Source of the DNA: JABDQZ01 sp050049775
GTDB lineage: Bacteria > Pseudomonadota > Gammaproteobacteria > Chromatiales > Chromatiaceae
NCBI GenBank assembly: GCA_050049775.1
Contig: JASFVP010000046.1
Span: 1 to 31,078, forward strand
Length of the DNA stretch: 31,078 bases
Reading direction: 5' to 3'
The notes under the pieces were generated by a model, which was not told the DNA's origin, made no database searches, and saw only the letters and a program-made list of their open reading frames with translations. Shown piece after piece: positions 7,089-15,446 of this stretch. The translations under genes and the position numbers were made by a program. How positions within the stretch are numbered: the stretch's first letter is position 1; every line of letters begins with the position of its first letter.

Positions 7089-9305
7089 ATGAATTCCACC
7101 TTCTTTTCCCGCTGGGCTCCCACGCTGATCGGCTTGCCGCTGTTGCTGGCTGCGCTGGTGGGTATTCATCAGGCCGGCTTCGAGGAACTGCGCCAACGCC
7201 CCGGTGAGGCCAGGCAACAGGCCCAGGCCGTCGTCGACCGCGTCAGCGAACGGCTGGAAGTCCTGTTCAGTGAACTGGAGCGCGCCACCCGTTTGTTCGC
7301 TCAGGCCAACCAGCAAACGCTGGAACGCTTGTTGGTCAATCCGGACAACAACCGACTGGCCAATCATTTGCACGCGGCGCTGATCGAGGCCTTCCCGGAG
7401 GCCTATTCGGCCACGGTGACCACCATGCAGGGCAAACCACTTGTTGAACTGGAGCTCGGCCTGATGGGTGAGCTGTGCCGCCTGGACATCAGCCATTACA
7501 TCGAGTCCGGCCAGCAACTGGATGTGTTTTTGCACCCGGTGGCGGGTTCGCCGCATCTGGATGTCATGGTGCCGGTGACCATCAGCCGCAACGACTACAT
7601 TTTTTTCATCAGCTTCACGCCAGCTTTCGTGGTGGAGAGCCTCGGAGCTTACCAGCCGGAAGGCCACCAACTGATCCTGACACGTGCCGACAAGCCCAAT
7701 CTGGTGGAAATTACCTCCAAAGGCGACCGCACCAAAGGCGTGCGCTCCAACTTCATCTCGCCGACGGAACAACAGACCATCCTGGCCAGCAAACCGGTGG
7801 CCGGCACGCGCTGGATACTGATTGACCTGCCGGAACACTCGCTGTTGCAATCGTTTCACTTTGATTGGACCAACCCTTACCTGCCGGTGTTCGTGGCGGT
7901 CTTGCTATTGGGCAGTATCCTGCTGATTTATCTGCAATATCTGCATTTCAAGACGGCGAAGTACGCGGTCGACCTGGAGACGCTCAATACGGAATTGTCG
8001 CGCGCCAGCCTGCACGATGCGCTTACCGGGCTGCCGAACCGGCGGCTGTTCAAGGAGCGGCTGCGCCAGGCGATGCACGAGGCCGGCCGTGATGGCCACC
8101 GGCTGGCGCTGATGTTGCTGGACCTGAATCGCTTCAAGGAAATCAACGATACGCTCGGTCATCATGTCGGTGACCTCCTGTTGCAGGTGGTCGGCAAGCG
8201 CGTGCGCGGCCTGCTGCGTGATGTCGATACCGTGGCGCGCATGGGCGGTGATGAATTCGTCGTGCTGGTGCGCGTTGACGGGCGAGAGCAGGCCGAACTG
8301 GTGGCCGCCAAGGTGGTGTCGGTAATCGCACGTGAGGTCAATCTCGGCAAGGCGCAGCTCAACGTTGATGCCTGTCTCGGTATCGCGTTGTTCCCGGATC
8401 ATGCCCTCACCGCCGAGGCCCTGTTCAATTGCGCCGACCAGGCCATGTATCAGGCCAAACGTCAGGGCCGGTTGACGGCTTTGTATGAAAGCGAAAGCAG
8501 CGACAGTTTTCCCGATCGCCTGCAACTCATGGCCGGCCTAAGCGAAGCGGTGCGCGACAACCAGTTGCGCCTCTGGTACCAGCCCAAGATTCCGCTGCGC
8601 AAACATGATGACATTTGCCATGTCGAAGCGCTGGTGCGCTGGCAGCACCCGACCCAGGGATTGCTGTTTCCGGATGCGTTCTTGCCGTTGGCCGAGCAGG
8701 CCAACGCGGTGCGGCCACTGACCGAGTGGGTCGTCACAGAGGCCATCGCCGCGATTACACGCCTGCAGGAACAGGGTACCCGGCTGGAAATCGCCGTCAA
8801 TCTGTCGGTGCGCGTGATCGAGGATGTGGATTTCATTGCCTGGCTGGATGCGGCGGTCAAGGCGTCGTCGATCACGCCGGCCAGCCTGTTGTTCGAAATT
8901 ACCGAATCGGCGGAAATGATGGACTCGGCGCAATGCCGCCAGGCGCTGCTGCAGCTGCGCGAATCCGGTTACCGTATCAGTGTCGATGATTTCGGCTCGG
9001 GCTATTCCTCGCTGGTGATGCTGAAAAAATTCCCGGTGTCGGAACTCAAGATCGATCGCAGTTTCATCATCAACCTGGAACACGACCAACAGAACCAGAA
9101 CATCGTCAAGGCGACCATCGGCCTGGCGCATAACCTCGACATTCACGTGGTCGCGGAAGGTGTCGAGAGTGACGCCACGGTGGCCCTGCTCAAGCAGCTG
9201 GGTTGCGACATGTTGCAGGGTTATGCGTTGCAGCGCCCTGTGCCCGAAGAGGACCTGATGTCTGTTTGCGAAGCCCTCGGCGAGCGTGTGGCCAGTCATG
9301 CGTGA
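7089..9305 (+). CDS. Membrane-bound GGDEF-EAL protein (c-di-GMP turnover)
   Basis: The 738-residue protein has a first membrane helix at ~9-28, a periplasmic sensor region at ~30-260 (no named domain recognised; possibly Cache-like), a second helix at ~264-285, then GGDEF and EAL domains. The cyclase site reads GGDEF (386-390) and has an intact inhibitory site RDVD exactly five residues before it. The phosphodiesterase domain has EAL (513-515), AVNLS, FEITES, DDFGSGYSSL, ELKIDRSF and AEGVE, so its catalytic residues look complete. It may therefore carry both activities, or use GGDEF as a regulatory GTP site. Periplasmic input to cytoplasmic c-di-GMP output is the family pattern. The stop overlaps the next gene by 8 nt. 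Confidence 0.95.
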   Translation: MNSTFFSRWAPTLIGLPLLLAALVGIHQAGFEELRQRPGEARQQAQAVVDRVSERLEVLFSELERATRLFAQANQQTLERLLVNPDNNRLANHLHAALIEAFPEAYSATVTTMQGKPLVELELGLMGELCRLDISHYIESGQQLDVFLHPVAGSPHLDVMVPVTISRNDYIFFISFTPAFVVESLGAYQPEGHQLILTRADKPNLVEITSKGDRTKGVRSNFISPTEQQTILASKPVAGTRWILIDLPEHSLLQSFHFDWTNPYLPVFVAVLLLGSILLIYLQYLHFKTAKYAVDLETLNTELSRASLHDALTGLPNRRLFKERLRQAMHEAGRDGHRLALMLLDLNRFKEINDTLGHHVGDLLLQVVGKRVRGLLRDVDTVARMGGDEFVVLVRVDGREQAELVAAKVVSVIAREVNLGKAQLNVDACLGIALFPDHALTAEALFNCADQAMYQAKRQGRLTALYESESSDSFPDRLQLMAGLSEAVRDNQLRLWYQPKIPLRKHDDICHVEALVRWQHPTQGLLFPDAFLPLAEQANAVRPLTEWVVTEAIAAITRLQEQGTRLEIAVNLSVRVIEDVDFIAWLDAAVKASSITPASLLFEITESAEMMDSAQCRQALLQLRESGYRISVDDFGSGYSSLVMLKKFPVSELKIDRSFIINLEHDQQNQNIVKATIGLAHNLDIHVVAEGVESDATVALLKQLGCDMLQGYALQRPVPEEDLMSVCEALGERVASHA

Positions 9306-9750
9306 CTGGTTGTTGGTGGTCGTTGCCGCCGGTTTTCTGCTGGTGGGGTATCTGGCGCAGCGACTCGACTGGTTTGAGGCAGACGACCCGGCCATTGTGG
9401 TGGAGTCGGATTGCGATCTGCGCCAGCAGGCCTGTGAGCTGAAGCTGGACAACCATGATTTGCGTTTTTCCATCGAGCCACGCAATTTTCAGGCGCTCAC
9501 GCCGGTGACGCTGCAGGTGCGCGGCGGCGATGTGTCGCTGCAGCGCGTCAGTGTTGAGTTCGAGGGTCTGAATATGGATATGGGTTACAACCTGGTGCGA
9601 CTGGAAAGTATGGCGGATGGCGGTTTCCAGGCCATTGCCATGTTGCCGGTGTGCAGCCTCGAGCGCATGCAATGGCTGGTGCATCTGCGTGTGGAAACGG
9701 CCGGTAAAGCCACGGATTTCCAGTTTCGTGTCGATACCTGGCGGGGTTAG
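9298..9750 (+). CDS. Small membrane-anchored periplasmic protein, unknown function
   Basis: ATG 9298 overlaps the end of the GGDEF-EAL gene by 8 nt, suggesting translational coupling. The 150-residue product has one N-terminal membrane helix (~4-20, DWLLVVVAAGFLLVGYLAQ) and a periplasmic domain rich in beta-strand pattern. It contains CDLRQQAC and a lone Cys in LPVCSLERMQW. The layout of strand, NMDMG, a Gly-rich turn and a C-terminal strand loosely recalls FixH/YtkA-like beta-sandwich domains, but that is a guess. Coupling to the GGDEF-EAL gene suggests it could feed its periplasmic sensor. Confidence 0.75.
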   Translation: MRDWLLVVVAAGFLLVGYLAQRLDWFEADDPAIVVESDCDLRQQACELKLDNHDLRFSIEPRNFQALTPVTLQVRGGDVSLQRVSVEFEGLNMDMGYNLVRLESMADGGFQAIAMLPVCSLERMQWLVHLRVETAGKATDFQFRVDTWRG

Positions 9751-9756
9751 CGACGC

Positions 9757-9783
9757 GACGCATGGCCGGCAAAATCATGCGTC
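9757..9783. other. Inverted repeat after the GGDEF-EAL operon
   Basis: GACGCATG (9757-9764) and CATGCGTC (9776-9783) form a perfect 8-bp stem with an 11-nt loop, seven bases after the stop codon. The T-rich stretch follows only ~14 nt later, so this is at best a weak terminator; it could be a protein-binding site upstream of the cytochrome promoter. Confidence 0.5.
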
Positions 9784-9811
9784 CGGGGTAAATTAGTTTT
9801 TGCTTAATTAT

Positions 9812-9841
9812 TTGACCCTGTCAGGCGCTTTCTGGTATAAA
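9812..9841 (+). promoter_or_regulatory. Sigma70 promoter for cytochrome c genes
   Basis: TTGACC (9812-9817) and TATAAA (9836-9841) are 18 bp apart, with a TG two bases before the -10 box (TGGTATAAA, extended -10). Transcription would start near 9848, giving a leader of ~60 nt before the ATG at 9911. This is the best-looking promoter in the window. Confidence 0.7.
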
Positions 9842-9910
9842 ACTGCGTCCAGAATTTTGTGGTTCTGCAGGTTTGCAGGGCTTATCGATCATGACTTCAA
9901 GGAGTTTCAG

Positions 9911-10216
9911 ATGAAAAAAGTATTGCTTTCACTGGCCGTCATTGTTTTGACTGGCGTTATGGGTTCAGCCGTTGCTGGTGATGCGGCTGCCGGTAAAGCC
10001 AAATCTGCAGTCTGCGTTGCCTGCCACGGAGCCAACGGTATCAGCGTGATCCCCAACTATCCGAACCTGGCTGGCCAGAAAGAGCAGTACATCGTCAAGC
10101 AGCTGAAGGCTTTCAAAGACGGCACCCGTAAGGATCCGGTCATGGCACCGATGGCGATGCCGCTGACCGATGCGGATATGGCCAACCTGGCTGCATATTA
10201 CTCAAGCCTGAAGTAA
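9911..10216 (+). CDS. Monoheme class I cytochrome c (c553/c5-like)
   Basis: The start is ATG 9911, six bases after AAGGAG; the frame upstream has no signal and is leader. The 101-residue precursor has a Sec signal peptide (MKKVLLSLAVIVLTG... ending SAVAG) and a mature domain of ~80 residues. CVACH is the heme-binding motif and a Met in MAPMAMPL is the likely sixth ligand. Its pattern (GANGISVIPNYPNLAGQ, YIVKQLKAFKDG, LAAYYSSLK) is that of one half of cytochrome c4. It should shuttle electrons in the periplasm. A hairpin terminator follows, yet cytochrome c4 begins 73 nt on, so read-through or a separate promoter is possible. Confidence 0.93.
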   Translation: MKKVLLSLAVIVLTGVMGSAVAGDAAAGKAKSAVCVACHGANGISVIPNYPNLAGQKEQYIVKQLKAFKDGTRKDPVMAPMAMPLTDADMANLAAYYSSLK

Positions 10217-10241
10217 GACGGGTAGAACTGAAACACATCGA

Positions 10242-10264
10242 GGGTGCTGCAAAGCACCCTTTTT
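10242..10264 (+). terminator. Rho-independent terminator between the two cytochrome genes
   Basis: The stem GGGTGCT/AGCACCC with a four-base loop GCAA is followed at once by TTTTT. Being intergenic inside a cytochrome cluster, it may attenuate rather than fully stop transcription into cytochrome c4. Confidence 0.85.
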
Positions 10265-10289
10265 GCTGGAAAAACCGATAGGTGGAATT

Positions 10290-10892
10290 ATGAACAAGTG
10301 GGTATTAGGTCTTTCTCTGATCGCAGCCATGGCCACAGGCGCCAGTCAGGCAGCCGATGCGGAAGCCGGCAAAACCAAATCTGCCATGTGCGCAGCCTGC
10401 CACGGCGCGGACGGCAACAGCATCAACCCGATCTGGCCGAACCTGGCCGGACAGCACGCCAACTACATTGCCAAGCAGCTGAGTGAATTCAAGAGTGGCG
10501 CGCGCCAGGATGCCACCATGCAGGGCATGGCGGCAGCACTGTCTGAACAGGACATGGCCGACATTGGCGCGTACTTCGCCAGCCAGCAGGCCAAAGGTGG
10601 CCAGGCTGCTGCGGATCAGGTCGCCAAGGGTGAAATGATCTACCGTGCCGGCATCCAGGCAAAAGGCGTAGCGGCTTGCACCGCCTGTCATGGTCCGACC
10701 GGCCAGGGCGTACAGCCTTCGGCTTTCCCGGCAGTCAGTGGTCAGCACTCGGCGTATGTTGAAAAGCAGCTGAAAGACTTTGCCGCCGGCGCGCGTAACA
10801 ATGATGCCAACCAGATGATGCGCAATATCGCGTCCAAGCTGAGCCCGGCAGAAATGACAGCGGTTGCCCAGTACATGCAGGGACTCAAGTGA
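10290..10892 (+). CDS. Diheme cytochrome c4
   Basis: Cytochrome c4 is a two-domain periplasmic electron carrier feeding terminal oxidases. This 200-residue precursor has a signal peptide ending SQAA and two heme motifs, CAACH near residue 35 and CTACH near residue 132, one per half. Met ligands are likely in ATMQGMA and NQMMRNIA. The halves repeat the pattern PNLAGQ...YIAKQL / PAVSGQ...YVEKQL. ATG 10290 follows AGGTGG at 10280-10285. Length and layout match the family. It sits directly before dsbA, an arrangement I recall from Pseudomonas. Confidence 0.95.
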   Translation: MNKWVLGLSLIAAMATGASQAADAEAGKTKSAMCAACHGADGNSINPIWPNLAGQHANYIAKQLSEFKSGARQDATMQGMAAALSEQDMADIGAYFASQQAKGGQAAADQVAKGEMIYRAGIQAKGVAACTACHGPTGQGVQPSAFPAVSGQHSAYVEKQLKDFAAGARNNDANQMMRNIASKLSPAEMTAVAQYMQGLK

Positions 10893-10920
10893 TTTTTGGT
10901 GTATAAAGTCTGTTGTTCGT

Positions 10921-10947
10921 AAAAAGGCGCCTTCGAGGCGCCTTTTT
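10921..10947 (+). terminator. Rho-independent terminator after cytochrome c4
   Basis: AAAAAGGCGCCT and AGGCGCCTTTTT form a long stem around TCG, with T residues on the 3' side. The symmetrical A and T flanks make it active in either direction. Confidence 0.9.
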
Positions 10948-10951
10948 ATTG

Positions 10952-10976
10952 GCGCGAATTTTCCGCGCTTTTTTTT
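10952..10976 (+). terminator. Second, tandem rho-independent terminator
   Basis: A five-base stem GCGCG/CGCGC (10952-10956, 10964-10968) is followed by eight T residues. It lies five bases past the previous terminator, so read-through from cytochrome c4 into dsbA should be low and dsbA probably has its own promoter in 10977-11070. Confidence 0.7.
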
Positions 10977-11077
10977 GCGGAACTCTTTTTTTATTTTATT
11001 ATCTCAGGCTGGTGTAAGCGGGCATACAAACCTGACGGCAATCGCCGGACCATGATTTCAGACAAACAGGTATCTCA

Positions 11078-11716
11078 ATGAAAAAATTCTTTCCGGTATT
11101 ATTTTTTGCGCTTGCCGCTTTCCTGTCCTCATTGGCGCATGCGTTGGAGTTTCAGGAAGGCAATCAGTATGCGGTGATTGATTCCCAGCCGCCTGTTGCC
11201 AAGGGTGAACCGATCGAAGTGGTGGAGTTTTTCTGGTACGGCTGTCCGCATTGCAACGATTTCGAGCCTTACCTGGAAAGCTGGCTGGCGAAAAAACCGG
11301 CCGACATCAGATTCACCCGGGTGCCGGTGACTTTCAACGGCCCCGCCAAGCTGCATGCCAGAGCCTATTATGCGCTGGATCTCATGGGCGAAACGGAGCG
11401 TCTGCACAAGGCATTTTTTGAAGCCATGCACAAGCAGGGCAAAAAACTCAAAACCGAGCAGGAGCTGGAAGCTTTCCTCGCTGAGCACAACGTCAATCTG
11501 GATACTTTCCGCAAGGCGATGCGTTCGTTCGCCGTGCAGACGCGTGTTGGCCAGGCCGGTTCGCTGTTTCGTCAATCCGGTTTACGGGGTGTGCCGGCGC
11601 TGGTCGTGAACGGCCGTTATCGCTCGGCCAATATCAAGAGTTACGCACAATTGCTTGAAGTTCTTGACTATATGGTCGATAAAGTACGTGAAGAACAACA
11701 AACGGCAGACGACTGA
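11078..11716 (+). CDS. dsbA: Thiol:disulfide interchange protein DsbA
   Basis: DsbA oxidises cysteine pairs in proteins entering the periplasm. The 212-residue precursor has a Sec signal peptide (~1-22, ending AHA), then a thioredoxin fold with an inserted helical domain. The active site is C56-P-H-C59 within FFWYGCPHCNDF, the classic DsbA dipeptide, and the cis-proline loop reads GLRGVPALVVNGRY. Length matches the family. Only a weak AGG precedes ATG 11078. It lies 37 nt upstream of an EEP-family gene on the same strand. Confidence 0.96.
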   Translation: MKKFFPVLFFALAAFLSSLAHALEFQEGNQYAVIDSQPPVAKGEPIEVVEFFWYGCPHCNDFEPYLESWLAKKPADIRFTRVPVTFNGPAKLHARAYYALDLMGETERLHKAFFEAMHKQGKKLKTEQELEAFLAEHNVNLDTFRKAMRSFAVQTRVGQAGSLFRQSGLRGVPALVVNGRYRSANIKSYAQLLEVLDYMVDKVREEQQTADD

Positions 11717-11753
11717 TTTCAGAGCCATTGTCTGCTGAGCACATAGGTAGACA

Positions 11754-12605
11754 ATGACGGTAACGCAATCCAGCCAGCCCTGCGACGGGCGGACATTACG
11801 CTTGCTCAGCTACAATATCCAGGCTGGCGCCAACAGTTCCAGTTACCGCGATTATTTCACCAAGGGCTGGCGGCATCTGTTGCCCAACCGCGGCCAGTTA
11901 CACAATCTCAACGAAATCAGCCGGCTGTTTCACGATGCCGACCTGGTCGGACTACAGGAAGTCGATGCCGGCAGTTTCCGCAGCGGCTTCATCAACCAGA
12001 CACGCTACCTCGCCGGCCGCGCCAGTTTTCCGTATTGGTATACGCGCGCCAACCGCAATGTCGGCAAGCTGGCCCAGCACAGCAACGGCATTCTCAGTCG
12101 TTACCAGCCGAGCCATTGTTTTCACCAGAAATTACCGGGCATGCCCGGACGCGGTGTGCTGGTATGCGAGTTCGCGCACGGCGAGGAAACACTGGCGATG
12201 ATTGTGGCGCACCTGGCGCTGGGCAGCCGTTCACGGCGCATGCAGTTTGATTTCCTGCAGCAACTGGCCGAACGCTATCCGCACGTCATCCTCATGGGCG
12301 ATTTCAACTGCGAAGCCAACAGCCCGGAGATGCATTCTCTGCTGCAAAACAGCCATTTGGTGGAAAGCAATATCGACCAGAATACCTTCCCGAGCTGGAA
12401 CCCGGTCAGGAAGATCGATCACATTCTGGTGTCGGATTCACTACAGGTTTGCTCCTCACAGGTCGTTAACTATTACCTGTCGGACCACTTGCCGGTGTGC
12501 CTGACAATTTGTGTGCCAGACACGGTCGAACTGGAAAACTGGCGTCTGAACTTAGGGAATTCTCATGGCGAAAACGGAAACGGACTGGAAAGAAAAATAT
12601 CGTAG
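11754..12605 (+). CDS. Endonuclease/exonuclease/phosphatase (EEP) family protein
   Basis: The 283-residue protein has the DNase I-like fold motifs in order: LLSYNIQ (Asn), GLQEVD (catalytic Glu), VAHLALG (His), LMGDFN (Asp/Asn pair), KIDHILVS and SDHLPV (terminal Asp-His). These predict a Mg-dependent phosphodiesterase or phosphatase. The substrate cannot be read from the sequence; nucleic acid and phosphoinositide-type substrates are both known in the family. No signal peptide is present. Its last 41 nt overlap the start of the GGDEF gene in another frame, so the two are translated from one message. The pairing dsbA-EEP-GGDEF is the Pseudomonas PA5489-PA5487 order as I remember it. Confidence 0.9.
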   Translation: MTVTQSSQPCDGRTLRLLSYNIQAGANSSSYRDYFTKGWRHLLPNRGQLHNLNEISRLFHDADLVGLQEVDAGSFRSGFINQTRYLAGRASFPYWYTRANRNVGKLAQHSNGILSRYQPSHCFHQKLPGMPGRGVLVCEFAHGEETLAMIVAHLALGSRSRRMQFDFLQQLAERYPHVILMGDFNCEANSPEMHSLLQNSHLVESNIDQNTFPSWNPVRKIDHILVSDSLQVCSSQVVNYYLSDHLPVCLTICVPDTVELENWRLNLGNSHGENGNGLERKIS

Positions 12606-14106
12606 CCTGTCCATCAAGTACGAATCGGAAGAACGCATCAATGCCGACACCCAGAAGGTTTTTTGCCGCACGCTGATTCGCTTGAGCATGGCGGCCAAGG
12701 GCCTCAGTAATTCGCTCGACCCTTATCTTGCCAACATTCAGGAAACCGTACGCAAGGATTGCGGCCCGGGGATACGCAAAAAACTCGACGATCTGTCCGA
12801 CGCCATGGTCCGCTCGGCCGACGCGCAAAAGCCGGCCGACCCGTTCGAACGCATTCTCACGCGTGTCTCCGTCAGTGACAGCAATATCAAAAAAGCCCGC
12901 CGCATCTGGCAGGAACTCAGCAGCAAACCGGCCCAGGTCAGTGATGCACAGATCGATGCCTTGATTGAACTGCTGGGCGGGGATGTCGTACCGCAGGCGG
13001 CGTCCGAAGACAAAAAGCCGGGTTTGCTGGGGCGGCTGTTCGGTGGTGATGACAAGGCTGGCCGTGATGTCATGCCGAACACGATCTTGCGCTCGGTGCT
13101 GGGGCAACTGCGCTGGCCGGGCCTGATTGCCGATCAGATCAACGCTCTGGCCGAACAACTCGGTGAGCAGGCATCCGATGACATGTGGGTCACGGTGATC
13201 ACACGCGTCAATGAAATCGTCGTCACTGCCTTGCACGAATTCCAGAACGAGGTGCAGTCGGCCGAGGATTTTCTGTCGCAATTGTCGAGCCGTTTGCAGG
13301 AACTCGACAGCTTTGTGCGCGGTGCGCATGAGTTGCGCGAAGCTTCCTTACAAAGCGGTCGCGAGCTGGGTCGCGCTATGGACGAACAGGTCGACAGCCT
13401 GTCCAGTTCCATGCAGGCGGAAATGGATATGGCGCGCTTGAAACAGACGGTGGCGGAAAAACTCGACATCATCCACAGCCATGTCAGCAAGCATTTGCAG
13501 GCCGATGAGCAACGCCACAGCCAGGCGTTCGAGCGTGAGACCGAATTGCGCAAACGCCTCGAGGAACTCGAGCAGGAAGCGCAAGGGTTGCGCCAGCAAA
13601 TGGCGGATGCCTACACTCGGGCGTTACGTGACGCGGTGACGGGCCTGCCCAATCGCATGGCTTATGATGAGCGTATGGAGCAGGAATATACGCGCTGGAA
13701 ACGTTTTGGCGAACCGCTCACGCTGATGGTCTGGGATGTCGACAATTTCAAAAACATCAACGACCAATACGGACACCGCTCCGGCGACAAGGCGCTCGAG
13801 GCGATTGGCGCCAGGCTTAAGCAGAATTTGCGTGAGACCGACTTCATCGGCCGCTATGGTGGTGAGGAATTTGTCGTATTGCTGGTCGGTACCGCCCTGG
13901 ACGCCGCCGTGGCCGTGGCCGACAAGATGCGTGAAGCGGTGGCGCAAACCAGTCTCAAGGCCAAGGACACCACCATTCACCTGACCATTTCCTGCGGCCT
14001 GACCGAATTTCGTGAAGGCGATGAACCGGCTGGCGTGTTCGAGCGCGCCGATGCTGCGTTATACCGCGCCAAACGCGAAGGCAAGAATCGTTGTATTACG
14101 GCCTGA
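12565..14106 (+). CDS. DgcP-like diguanylate cyclase
   Basis: This 513-residue soluble protein makes c-di-GMP from two GTP. The first ~350 residues are helical and free of membrane segments, with the start TDWKEKYRSLSIKYESEERI resembling the N-terminal domain of Pseudomonas DgcP, and a coiled coil just before the cyclase (~320-350). The GGDEF domain has LRDAVTGLPNR, WDVDNFKNINDQYGH and an active site GGEEF (432-436). An intact inhibitory site RETD lies five residues upstream, so product feedback is likely. ATG 12565 lies inside the preceding EEP gene, with AGGGA eight bases away. DgcP in Pseudomonas is reported to act at the pole with FimV; whether that holds here is inference. Confidence 0.93.
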   Translation: MAKTETDWKEKYRSLSIKYESEERINADTQKVFCRTLIRLSMAAKGLSNSLDPYLANIQETVRKDCGPGIRKKLDDLSDAMVRSADAQKPADPFERILTRVSVSDSNIKKARRIWQELSSKPAQVSDAQIDALIELLGGDVVPQAASEDKKPGLLGRLFGGDDKAGRDVMPNTILRSVLGQLRWPGLIADQINALAEQLGEQASDDMWVTVITRVNEIVVTALHEFQNEVQSAEDFLSQLSSRLQELDSFVRGAHELREASLQSGRELGRAMDEQVDSLSSSMQAEMDMARLKQTVAEKLDIIHSHVSKHLQADEQRHSQAFERETELRKRLEELEQEAQGLRQQMADAYTRALRDAVTGLPNRMAYDERMEQEYTRWKRFGEPLTLMVWDVDNFKNINDQYGHRSGDKALEAIGARLKQNLRETDFIGRYGGEEFVVLLVGTALDAAVAVADKMREAVAQTSLKAKDTTIHLTISCGLTEFREGDEPAGVFERADAALYRAKREGKNRCITA

Positions 14107-14124
14107 GCTTATTCGGCTGCTGTT

Positions 14125-14685
14125 TCAGGTCAGGTAAAAATAACGCCATTTGCGTTCATCGGTGAGCTTGCCCAGCTTCAGTAACAGGCTGTCGACCGGT
14201 ACCGCCTCTCCGGGAAAGATATTGCGGATTTCCACCAACAGCTTGCCGGCGCCGGCATTCTGGCGCCAGTCGAGTCTGGCCGGATGATATTGCTCGGCGC
14301 ACTTTGGGCAGGTCCACAGTTGTTGTTCATCGGCGACATCATGCTGCTGTAACAGGTCGCGCCATTCGGCGATGCGGTAACGGCATGAAGGGCAACGCGG
14401 CGGAGCCGTCTGGCGGCCGCTGAACATCCGGCAGTGTTCATAGTGATGCAGGATGACGTGGCAGAAGTTGTCACGGCCATCGCTTGGCGGACTGAATTCC
14501 AGATAAGGTGAACAGCCCATGAAAGTGATTTGCTGTAAAAAGTTTTCACCGCACAGATAACTGTTTTCGTGGCCTTGCCAAGGCTGGTCGATCAGCCCCT
14601 GCTCACGCAGCAATGCTTCGAGATTTTGCGTATTATCATTGCTGGCAAACGGGTTTGCGGGCGAAAGAAACAGGCTGCCGTTCAT
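14125..14685 (-). CDS. Zinc-ribbon protein of unknown function
   Basis: The 186-residue protein has a C-terminal-half zinc ribbon: C98-P-S-C101 and C126-P-K-C129. An upstream stretch, FCHVILHHYEHC, carries more Cys/His that may also bind metal. It has no signal peptide or membrane segment. I do not recognise a characterised family; it looks like a conserved hypothetical of Gammaproteobacteria. It converges with the DgcP-like gene (18 nt between stops) and lies on the same strand as the PilZ gene, 63 nt downstream of it, so it may be co-transcribed from the PilZ promoter. Confidence 0.8.
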   Translation of the reverse strand: MNGSLFLSPANPFASNDNTQNLEALLREQGLIDQPWQGHENSYLCGENFLQQITFMGCSPYLEFSPPSDGRDNFCHVILHHYEHCRMFSGRQTAPPRCPSCRYRIAEWRDLLQQHDVADEQQLWTCPKCAEQYHPARLDWRQNAGAGKLLVEIRNIFPGEAVPVDSLLLKLGKLTDERKWRYFYLT

Positions 14686-14748
14686 GGGGTACTGCGTGGT
14701 CTGCTTTTAGTGAAGGGCTTAGCAATCTACTGGAAACGCTGATGCAGA

Positions 14749-15138
14749 TCAATCGTTGAAGCCGTAATCGTCAATCAGGCCGGTGACCCGCTGCAGGGTA
14801 GCGTCCGAGATATCGGTAAACAGAAAGCCGGAGTCAAAAAACAGTTTGTTGACATCGTTGCTGCTCCAGCGACTCATGGCCTTGAAACGCAGTGCTTCCA
14901 TCTCATCAGCGGAAGCCGGCAGGCGAATTTCCAGCTCAAAATCCTGACCGGACGGGATTTTCTCTTCCCCGACCAGCATGAAGCCTTCGCTGGATACATC
15001 GGCGAGGTGTCCCAGCAGGCGGTTGCTGGCGGTGTCCCAGACACGCAGGTAATAAATCAGGTGGCGTCGTTTGATGGTGCGCCGTTCGGCCGCGGAAATG
15101 ACCGGTTCATCGTGCTCAAAGGGTTTTTTGATGTACAT
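14749..15138 (-). CDS. PilZ-domain c-di-GMP receptor
   Basis: This 129-residue single-domain protein has both halves of the c-di-GMP-binding signature: RRTIKR (R20 and R24, the RxxxR motif) and D47-V-S-S-E-G52 (the DxSxxG motif). The rest shows the beta-barrel pattern of PilZ. It is soluble and should transmit c-di-GMP level to a partner such as motility or surface machinery. AAGGA lies six bases before ATG. It sits next to the DgcP-like cyclase but on the opposite strand. Confidence 0.93.
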   Translation of the reverse strand: MYIKKPFEHDEPVISAAERRTIKRRHLIYYLRVWDTASNRLLGHLADVSSEGFMLVGEEKIPSGQDFELEIRLPASADEMEALRFKAMSRWSSNDVNKLFFDSGFLFTDISDATLQRVTGLIDDYGFND

Positions 15139-15179
15139 CCGTGATCCTTGTGGTGGCGAGGCTTGCTGGCTCTTTGTGA

Positions 15180-15207
15180 AATATAGCCGTTAATGTCTGA
15201 TAGGCAA
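15180..15207 (-). promoter_or_regulatory. Sigma70 promoter for the PilZ gene
   Basis: On the minus strand, TTGCCT (15207-15202) and TATATT (15185-15180) are separated by 16 bp. Transcription would start near 15173, giving a 35-nt leader before the PilZ ATG. Confidence 0.6.
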
Positions 15208-15446
15208 TTCCCGTGCCTCCGACATCAGCCGTATTGCGTTGTTGATGCGTGTTGTCGTCCTGATCTGCTTGAGCCTGCGGGCAGCGATTTCATCGCATTT
15301 CACCAGAACCATCGGTAAAATGGTCGTACTGTGATGTTGATCGACCCGGTGCTGACCGGCGGCAGGGTGTCGCTTATGTCATATCGGTTTTTATTGCTGA
15401 ATCTGCGCCTATGCCGGTGGCTGGTGCGTCAGTCAGGAGGACAAGT
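15208..15446. other. Intergenic region upstream of yidD, no gene recognised
   Basis: The stretch between the PilZ and yidD genes (308 nt in all, with the PilZ promoter at its left) has no ORF with protein-like content. A 24-codon ORF at 15376-15450 (MSYRFLLLNLRLCRWLVRQS then four more codons) ends in TGA overlapping the yidD GTG. Its hydrophobic/basic mix is unusual but it has no ribosome-binding site, so I do not call it a gene. No clear promoter was found for yidD. Confidence 0.5.

Noticed and set aside
8538..9485. 315-codon minus-strand ORF across the EAL domain
   Set aside because: It lies opposite the intact EAL motifs and the next gene, and its product is a low-complexity Gln/His/Arg mix.
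12466..13329. 287-codon minus-strand ORF in the DgcP-like gene
   Set aside because: It is antisense to a well-supported cyclase and shows no family motif.
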